From: Phycisphaerales bacterium
GTDB lineage: Bacteria; Planctomycetota; Phycisphaerae; Sedimentisphaerales; Anaerohalosphaeraceae
DNA: 19,622 bases
Assembly (NCBI GenBank): GCA_011053245.1
Contig: DRGS01000100.1
Location: 1-19,622 of the forward strand
Direction: 5' to 3'
Of the stretch, positions 14,645-19,622 are shown one piece after another (position 1 is the first letter of the stretch; every line of letters starts with the position of its first letter). Under the pieces are notes generated by a model. That model did no database searches, was not told the origin of the DNA, and saw only the letters and a list, made by a program, of their open reading frames with translations. A program made the position numbers and the translations under genes.

Positions 14645-15691
14645 TTGAAAGCAGCACTCATAGGTTTAATGCAGTCGGGCAAGAGTACTATCATCTCGGC
14701 GATAAGCGGTAAGGAAGCGGCGCCTGTTGGCAGTGTGAATATTGACGAACTCATGGTTGGCGTTCCGGATGAGCGGCTTGACTGGCTTACCGAGCTATAC
14801 AAACCGAAAAAAACTGTCCACGCTACTATCGACTGCCTCGACCTGCCGGGGCTTTCATTCGCCGACGAATCCGGTCGCACCGCAGCCAGACGCCTGTTCG
14901 GCCAGATCAGAACTGTTGATATGTTCGTCATCGTTCTCAACGCATACGCTGCCGCAGCGGACCCGGTTAAAGAATTAGCCGACCTGAAGATGGAATTTTT
15001 GCTTGCCGATCTTGAGCTTGTTACCACGCGGATCGAGCGGTTGGAAAAGCAGGTAAACAAACCGACCAAGACACAGTCCAGGGACAAAGCCGAACTGGCT
15101 ATTCAATTGAAATTGCAGGAAGGATTAGAATCCGAAAAACCGATACTCAGTATCATCGACAGCGAAAAGGATCTTGATATCATAAAGTCTTTAGGATTTC
15201 TCACCATGAAACCCGTACTGGTTGTCGTCAACGTTGCTGAGGACGATCTGACTGCCGAGTTTGATTTCTCGGCTGTGACCGATGAAGACACGAACATTAT
15301 CACTTTGTCCGCTGAGTTAGAGAGTGAATTGGCGCAGCTCGACAGCGAAAGCCGAAAAGAATTCATGGACGATTTGGGCCTGACCGAGCAGGCTGCGGAC
15401 AAATTCGTCAGAAGCTGTCAGGAATCGTTGGGGCTGATAAATTTCCTGACGGTAGGACCCGATGAGGTGCGAGCCTGGCCGATACGGAAGGGAACGTCGG
15501 CATTAGACGCCGCCGGAAAAATTCACAGCGATATCAAAAGGGGATTCATACGAGCCGAAACGGTAGCTTATGCGGATATGAAGGAATTCGGCAGCGAAAA
15601 GGAATGCAAAGCAGCCGGTAAAACGCGTCTCGAAGGCAAGACGTACGTTATTGAAGATGGCGACATTATTAACTTCAGGTTCAATGTTTAG
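14645..15691 (+). CDS. ychF: YchF/OLA1-family NTPase with altered switch regions
   Basis: Translation-linked P-loop NTPase of 348 residues, slightly shorter than the usual 363. The P-loop GLMQSGKST is near the N-terminus, VPDERLDWLTELYKPKKTV matches the YchF pattern, DLPGL stands for G3, and NVAE (in VLVVVNVAEDD) is the YchF form of G4 that favours ATP over GTP. The helical insert has LADLELVTTRIERLEKQ, and the C-terminal TGS domain ends EGKTYVIEDGDIINFRFNV, almost exactly the family ending. Two conserved parts are replaced: the switch I CTIEPN segment is SVNIDEL, and the Gly-rich GASKGEGLGN after G3 is SFADESGRTAARR. The start is TTG 14645 with AGGAG six bases upstream. cinA follows after nine bases. 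Confidence 0.87.
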   Translation: MKAALIGLMQSGKSTIISAISGKEAAPVGSVNIDELMVGVPDERLDWLTELYKPKKTVHATIDCLDLPGLSFADESGRTAARRLFGQIRTVDMFVIVLNAYAAAADPVKELADLKMEFLLADLELVTTRIERLEKQVNKPTKTQSRDKAELAIQLKLQEGLESEKPILSIIDSEKDLDIIKSLGFLTMKPVLVVVNVAEDDLTAEFDFSAVTDEDTNIITLSAELESELAQLDSESRKEFMDDLGLTEQAADKFVRSCQESLGLINFLTVGPDEVRAWPIRKGTSALDAAGKIHSDIKRGFIRAETVAYADMKEFGSEKECKAAGKTRLEGKTYVIEDGDIINFRFNV

Positions 15692-15700
15692 GCGATAGCG

Positions 15701-16939
15701 ATGAAAACAGCCAGCGTAGTCAGCATAGGCAATGAACTCCTCTCCGGCCAAACGGTCGATACCAACCTCGCATATCTGGGCAAGTCCCTCGCCGCTTTGG
15801 GGCTGGGCGTGGTTAGCTCTTGCACCGTTGGCGATGATGTGCAGCTTATCGCAGAAGCTATCGGCCAAGCCGCCGCAAATGCCGACATAATACTTATAAC
15901 AGGTGGCCTCGGTCCGACAGACGACGACATTACGCGGCAGGGGCTGGCAGAGTTCATGGGAGTTGAATTAAAATTTAATGCTAAGCTCTTCGATGAGATA
16001 GAGCAATTCTTTACCGAACGCGGATACGAAATGGCGGACAAAAACAAGGTCCAGGCCTACCTCCCAGCCGGTGCAATTGCATTAAAGAATAAGCTCGGAA
16101 CCGCACCCGGCATTATGGCAAGATATAACGGCAAGTTACTTTTTTCAATGCCCGGCGTCCCTTCCGAGATGAAAGCAATGTTCACCGAAAGTATCGCACC
16201 TCAACTTGAAGGCCTCGGCAGTGATCGAATAGTCGTAGCCGGAAAACTCAAATGCATCGGAGCCGGAGAATCGACCATTGCCGAAATGTTAGGGGCCCTG
16301 ATGGAACGCGGCAGAAACCCGCTCATCAATTGCACCGTAAGCTCCAGTATTATCACCCTGCACATTATCGCGACCGCCGCTGATAGAGATGCTGGGCTTT
16401 CGATGATCGAAACCGATCGCCGGCAGCTCTGCGAAATTCTCGGCGATCTCGTTTTCGGAACCGACGATGATACGCTCGCCGCCGTCATCGGAGCAGAACT
16501 TACCCGTCAGGGCAAAACCGTCGCCACTGCCGAATCCTGCACGGGCGGACTGATCTCAAAAATGCTCACCGACACGCCCGGCGCAAGCCAATACTTCACC
16601 CACGGCTGGGTAACATACAACAATGATGCCAAGGTCAGCCAGTTGGGCGTCGAACAAACGCTGCTCGACCAATACGGTGCCGTAAGCGAACCCGTTGCCG
16701 CCGCAATGGCCGAAGGTGCAAGAGAAAAATCAGGCGCCGATTTCGCCATAGCCGTCACTGGAATTGCCGGCCCGGACGGCGGAACCGAAGAAAAACCGGT
16801 CGGATCAGTCTATATCGCCATCGCCAAAGACGGCCATTGCGACGTACAAAAACGCGTTTTCGCCCACGCCAGAGGTGCAATGCGTCTTAGAACTGCCATC
16901 ACAGCCTTAAATATGCTCAGGCATTCGATGTCCTCGTAA
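15701..16939 (+). CDS. cinA: CinA, competence/damage-inducible protein
   Basis: A 412-residue protein of two domains. The N-terminal MoCF-like domain (about 1-170) has SIGNELLSGQTVDTN, ITGGLGPTDDDITR and MPGVPSEM, linked in this family to ADP-ribose pyrophosphatase activity. The C-terminal domain (about 255-408) has ATAESCTGGLISKMLTDTPG, GWVTYNNDAK and VTGIAGPDGGTEEKPVGSVYI, the nicotinamide-nucleotide amidase signatures. It would deamidate NMN to nicotinic acid mononucleotide in pyridine-nucleotide recycling, which connects in function to NadK in this window. ATG 15701 sits nine bases after the ychF-family stop, so the two are probably one transcript. No ribosome site is strong there, which suggests coupling. 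Both domains are complete. Confidence 0.94.
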   Translation: MKTASVVSIGNELLSGQTVDTNLAYLGKSLAALGLGVVSSCTVGDDVQLIAEAIGQAAANADIILITGGLGPTDDDITRQGLAEFMGVELKFNAKLFDEIEQFFTERGYEMADKNKVQAYLPAGAIALKNKLGTAPGIMARYNGKLLFSMPGVPSEMKAMFTESIAPQLEGLGSDRIVVAGKLKCIGAGESTIAEMLGALMERGRNPLINCTVSSSIITLHIIATAADRDAGLSMIETDRRQLCEILGDLVFGTDDDTLAAVIGAELTRQGKTVATAESCTGGLISKMLTDTPGASQYFTHGWVTYNNDAKVSQLGVEQTLLDQYGAVSEPVAAAMAEGAREKSGADFAIAVTGIAGPDGGTEEKPVGSVYIAIAKDGHCDVQKRVFAHARGAMRLRTAITALNMLRHSMSS

Positions 16940-16967
16940 TTGCCCGCCATCATTTTTCGCAAATGTC

Positions 16968-16996
16968 TTGACAACCAATCGCCGTTAAATTATCAT
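16968..16996 (+). promoter_or_regulatory. Near-consensus sigma-70 promoter
   Basis: A perfect TTGACA (16968-16973), 17-base spacer and TATCAT (16991-16996, 5 of 6). It lies between the cinA stop and the STAS gene, 37 bases before that start, and should drive the STAS-kinase-amidase operon. It is the best promoter in the window. Confidence 0.75.
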
Positions 16997-17033
16997 CAAA
17001 AGCTGAATTGATCATATAGTCATGGAGAACATT

Positions 17034-17396
17034 ATGGGCAATGGAAACCCGAAGATTTCGGTAGAGTACACGGAAAAAGCAACGATTGCGGTACTGACCG
17101 ACGAAAAGATACTCGAGGAAGACGATATTCAGGCATTGGAGAAATCGCTAATGCCTCTCGTCAGTCAGACATCCGGCATAAACCTCATCATAGATTTCTC
17201 GAATGTCAGGTTCTTTTCCAGTGCGGTTCTGGGCCTGCTCATCAGGGTCAGCAAGAGGATAAACGAATCCGACGGCCGCCTGAAGCTCTGCTCGATAGAC
17301 TCCCAGATATACGAAATTTTCAAGATCACACGCCTCGACACGATATTTGATATTTGTGATGATCAGCAAAAAGCGATTCGGAGCCTCAAATATTAA
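17034..17396 (+). CDS. STAS-domain anti-anti-sigma factor
   Basis: A 120-residue single STAS domain of SpoIIAA/RsbV type. In this family the unphosphorylated form binds the partner kinase and frees a sigma factor or other target. The strand-helix core LIIDFSNVRFFSSAVLGLLI (51-70) carries Ser62 and Ser63 at the usual phosphorylation site, where the family has a DSSGLG-like turn. The end is a typical amphipathic helix. I prefer ATG 17034, with GGAG six bases upstream, over ATG 17022, which would add four residues. The kinase gene begins 12 bases downstream, so the pair is a partner-switching module. No sigma factor is adjacent in the window; the regulated target is unknown. Confidence 0.88.
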   Translation: MGNGNPKISVEYTEKATIAVLTDEKILEEDDIQALEKSLMPLVSQTSGINLIIDFSNVRFFSSAVLGLLIRVSKRINESDGRLKLCSIDSQIYEIFKITRLDTIFDICDDQQKAIRSLKY

Positions 17397-17408
17397 AAAG
17401 GATGCATT

Positions 17409-17825
17409 ATGGTTTCGGATTCGTCATTGCGAAAGTCATTGGTTATTGAAAGCTCAAAGTCGGCCATTGCAGTTCTCTGTGAACAGTTGCTTGCAGAAGC
17501 TGGGGACAATGACTTCGATAAGGACGCTCTCTTTGCTATACACCTTGCTCTCGAAGAGGCTCTGACCAATGCCGTTGTCCACGGAAACGAACAGGATCCG
17601 TCAAAGAAGGTGGAGATAGAATATGTCATTGTACCTGCAAAGTTTGAAATAACGGTCACAGATCAGGGCGGCGGATTCGCCCCAGGAGATACGCCCGATC
17701 CACGGATCAAAGAAAACCGCACCAAACCGAACGGAAGGGGCATGCTCCTGATGCAGACATATATGGACACGGTCGAATACAATGATAATGGCAATAGTGT
17801 CCACATGGTAAAATATAAAAAGTGA
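17409..17825 (+). CDS. RsbW/SpoIIAB-like serine kinase (anti-sigma factor)
   Basis: A 138-residue HATPase_c protein that should bind ATP and phosphorylate the STAS partner encoded just before it. The N box is LALEEALTNAVVHGN with Glu50 and Asn54, the G1 box is DQGGGF (85-90) and the G2 box is GRGMLLM (109-115), followed by VEYNDNGNSVHMVKY. All required boxes are intact. AAAAGGA lies eight bases before ATG 17409. The gene is 12 bases after the STAS stop and 13 bases before the amidase. The usual role is to hold a sigma factor inactive, but in environmental bacteria such pairs may regulate other proteins. Which one acts here cannot be seen. Confidence 0.88.
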   Translation: MVSDSSLRKSLVIESSKSAIAVLCEQLLAEAGDNDFDKDALFAIHLALEEALTNAVVHGNEQDPSKKVEIEYVIVPAKFEITVTDQGGGFAPGDTPDPRIKENRTKPNGRGMLLMQTYMDTVEYNDNGNSVHMVKYKK

Positions 17826-17838
17826 TGGATAACATAAA

Positions 17839-18492
17839 ATGACAAAACGGATTTTGTTTCTTACTCTGCTTAGTATCCCTATATTCGTAATGGGTTGTGA
17901 CCCCGGCGGTGGTAGCATCCCTGAAATAATCGGCTCGGTCGCAACAACTGCCGTAAAACCTGCTGCCGACGTGCTGGAGTATGTTACCACTCCCCCATAT
18001 AAGCGCAGAGAAAAAACCATACCCACTGAATGGTATCCGCCCAGACGCGTTGAAAAACCATGGAAGGCGATCGTCATTCATCATTCTCTCACAGAGACCG
18101 GCAACGCAGCGACATTCCACAGTTACCATAAGCAAAAAGGATGGAAAGGCGTCGGGTATGATTTTGTCATCGGAAATGGCGGTGGAGCCACTGACGGCAA
18201 AATAGAGGTAACTTTCCGCTGGAAACAGCAGATACCGGGAGCTCACGTCGGAGGCACTCCCCGCAACTGGGCCAACGAAGATGCCATAGGCATCTGTCTC
18301 GTAGGCGACTTCAGAAAAACTCAGCCGACATACACACAAATGCAGTCACTCGTAAAGCTCGTAAGATTCTTGCAGAAGCGATATAGGATTACCGAAAGCA
18401 GAATATACGGCCATCGCGAAACACCCGGCTATACCGGCAAAACAGGCTGCCCCGGAAACTTCCCGATGGCAACCTTAAAAAGATTACTCTGA
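17839..18492 (+). CDS. N-acetylmuramoyl-L-alanine amidase, lipoprotein
   Basis: A 217-residue Amidase_2/PGRP-fold zinc enzyme that cuts the bond between MurNAc and the stem peptide. The N-terminus has a lipoprotein signal with lipobox VMGC, Cys20. After a linker the fold begins at WKAIVIHHS. Zinc ligands by comparison with T7 lysozyme are His81, His191 (GHRE) and Cys204 (GCPG); VGYDFVIG supplies Tyr107, and PGAHVGG is the usual internal loop. The gene starts 13 bases after the kinase gene and lacks its own promoter, so cell-wall cutting appears tied to the STAS-kinase switch. Attachment to a membrane suggests wall turnover or recycling rather than phage lysis. Confidence 0.9.
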   Translation: MTKRILFLTLLSIPIFVMGCDPGGGSIPEIIGSVATTAVKPAADVLEYVTTPPYKRREKTIPTEWYPPRRVEKPWKAIVIHHSLTETGNAATFHSYHKQKGWKGVGYDFVIGNGGGATDGKIEVTFRWKQQIPGAHVGGTPRNWANEDAIGICLVGDFRKTQPTYTQMQSLVKLVRFLQKRYRITESRIYGHRETPGYTGKTGCPGNFPMATLKRLL

Positions 18493-18514
18493 CACACACA
18501 ACGCGTCCTTACGA

Positions 18515-18542
18515 TTGTAGTATTACGAAGGAAGAATATAAT
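18515..18542 (+). promoter_or_regulatory. Promoter candidate before the small gene
   Basis: A perfect TATAAT (18537-18542) has TTGTAG 16 bases upstream (3 of 6). It would give a leader of about 100 bases to the gene at 18650. The -35 is weak, so confidence is low. Confidence 0.3.
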
Positions 18543-18649
18543 ACCGAAAAAAACAAACATAGCATTATAAATTTATCGTCACCCGTTTTGAGTTATAGTG
18601 GTGTCGAGGCCATGAAAAAATAGAACGGATTTTTAAGGTAGCGGCAATT

Positions 18650-18925
18650 ATGGCAAAACAACAATATTCCAGTCACCAGCAGAAGGTCATCGCTAATTAT
18701 TACGATAATCTCGACACGATAATGTTAACTAAGCTCCAGGAACTCGTCACAGAGTTATACTTGGCCGACTCGAAGCAAAAGCAGGACCGCCTCTGGAACC
18801 AGGCACATAAAGCAATGGTAAAGATGAAGATAAAACCAGCTCTCATCGACCACATCATGAAGCAAAGACTCGTCACAACCCTGGCAAAGAACCTCGAGGA
18901 CTGGCTAAGGGTCTCTAACAAATAA
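18650..18925 (+). CDS. Small conserved-looking helical protein, unknown
   Basis: A 91-residue protein I cannot name. It is basic and almost entirely helical in appearance, with heptad-like hydrophobics from NYYDNLDTIMLTKLQELV onward, and no signal peptide or membrane segment. AAGG lies 11 bases before ATG 18650. The composition matches the housekeeping genes rather than the A+T-rich region. Its TAA shares one base with an ATG opening an eight-codon mini-ORF, and the symporter starts 22 bases after its stop, so the genes are probably cotranscribed. Coding is likely because the frame is clean and has normal codon use, but no family is recognised. Confidence 0.65.
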   Translation: MAKQQYSSHQQKVIANYYDNLDTIMLTKLQELVTELYLADSKQKQDRLWNQAHKAMVKMKIKPALIDHIMKQRLVTTLAKNLEDWLRVSNK

Positions 18926-18947
18926 TGGCCATACACTGGAACGAAAA

Positions 18948-19622
18948 ATGAATATTCTCAAAGGCAAAATACATAACCAGATCATCCTTGCGATGGCGTT
19001 GGGTATTGCCGCCGGCATCATCTTCGGCCCGGCCTGCGAAAATCTCAGGATCATAGGAGACATCTTCATTCGCCTCCTGAAAATGATCATCGTGCCCCTG
19101 GTCATGGCATCGATGGCAACCGGCGTCGCAAGCATCGGCAACATCCGCAAACTCGGCAGCATCGGGGGCAAAACTTTCGTCTATTATATGCTGACAACTA
19201 TCCTGGCTGTAACGGTCGGGCTGCTGCTGGTAAACATCATCCAACCCGGCGTCGGCGTCACTCTCGCCGCCAGTGATTTTGACCCTGAAACCGCCGCTGC
19301 CGCTTCGATCGGATCACTATTTACGGACATCGTCCCGAACAATCCCATCGCCGCGATGGCCGAGGGAAACATGCTGTCCATAATATTCTTTTCGCTGCTC
19401 TTAGGTGCGGCAATAGGAGCAGCTGGCGAAAAGGCAAAGCCATTGGCCTCTTTCTTCAAAGCCCTGAACACCGTAATGCTTAAGATCACCCATTGGGTGA
19501 TGAAACTGGCTCCGGTTGGAGTATTCGCCCTCATGGCGGTGACGATCGGCACCATGGGAACCGGGATATTTGGCGTCCTGGCAAAGTACATGGCAACAGT
19601 AACGGCAGGGCTGGCTATACAC
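18948..19622 (+). CDS. Dicarboxylate/amino acid:cation symporter (DAACS), N-terminal part, cut by window end
   Basis: The first 225 codons of a GltP/DctA-type Na+ or H+ symporter for dicarboxylates or glutamate/aspartate. Typical N-terminal features are present: hydrophobic helix IILAMALGIAAGIIFGP, the family FIRLLKMIIVPLVMASMATG, VASIGNIRKLGSIGGKT, then YYMLTTILAVTVGLLLVNII followed by PG. DIVPNNPIAAMAEGNMLSIIFFS matches the region before transmembrane helix 5, and MKLAPVGVFALM the next. The hairpin serine motif and the NMDG motif that fix substrate and ion sites lie beyond the window, so specificity is open. Start ATG 18948 has GGA seven bases upstream and overlaps the stop of a mini-ORF as ATGA. 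The frame runs open to the last base. Confidence 0.92.
   Translation, partial: MNILKGKIHNQIILAMALGIAAGIIFGPACENLRIIGDIFIRLLKMIIVPLVMASMATGVASIGNIRKLGSIGGKTFVYYMLTTILAVTVGLLLVNIIQPGVGVTLAASDFDPETAAAASIGSLFTDIVPNNPIAAMAEGNMLSIIFFSLLLGAAIGAAGEKAKPLASFFKALNTVMLKITHWVMKLAPVGVFALMAVTIGTMGTGIFGVLAKYMATVTAGLAIH

Noticed and set aside
18493..18649. Possible RNA gene or terminator in the gap after the amidase
   Set aside because: Only TCCTT/AAGGA with a 17-base loop and no T run is visible; no tRNA-like cloverleaf can be drawn.

Overview
The window looks like a chromosomal segment of a planctomycete-like bacterium, possibly Phycisphaerae or a relative. This is inference. It rests on a lipoprotein sulfatase of the type abundant in Planctomycetota, a divergent Dxs form, a divergent YchF, intergenic repeats of the kind seen in environmental planctomycete genomes, and moderate G+C with frequent ATA isoleucine codons. 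No rRNA or tRNA is present to settle the taxonomy. Almost all genes are on the + strand; only miaA is on the - strand.

Layout. 1-323 is a frameshifted 3' remnant of an IS3-family transposase. 429-1925 is an exported arylsulfatase-type lipoprotein, which converges on miaA (2007-2921, - strand) across a small two-way terminator. A block of closely spaced + strand genes then runs from 3036 to 11141: ispA, dxs, nadK, an exported TPR-like protein, a DinG-type Fe-S helicase and a cytosolic parvulin PPIase. ispA and dxs supply isoprenoid precursors and prenyl diphosphates, and MiaA uses dimethylallyl diphosphate from the same pathway. An MsrB-MsrA fusion follows (11207-12208) behind its own promoter candidate. 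It has a membrane-anchored start and a second well-placed start that would leave the enzyme in the cytosol.

12209-14640 is a different kind of DNA: clearly A+T-richer, edged on both sides by intergenic repeats and hairpins, and carrying two unrecognised genes. One encodes a small four-helix membrane protein, the other a soluble, mostly helical protein. A 15-codon leader ORF with a near-ideal Shine-Dalgarno overlaps the membrane gene as ATGA, and the second gene's ribosome site lies inside an 8-10 bp inverted repeat. This is the most likely place in the window for an undescribed accessory module. No function can be assigned from sequence alone.

From 14645 housekeeping-type DNA resumes: a YchF-family NTPase with rebuilt switch regions, CinA, then a tight operon behind a near-consensus sigma-70 promoter encoding a STAS anti-anti-sigma factor, an RsbW-like kinase and a lipoprotein peptidoglycan amidase. 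The window ends with a small unknown protein followed by the first 225 codons of a dicarboxylate/amino acid:cation symporter, cut by the window edge.
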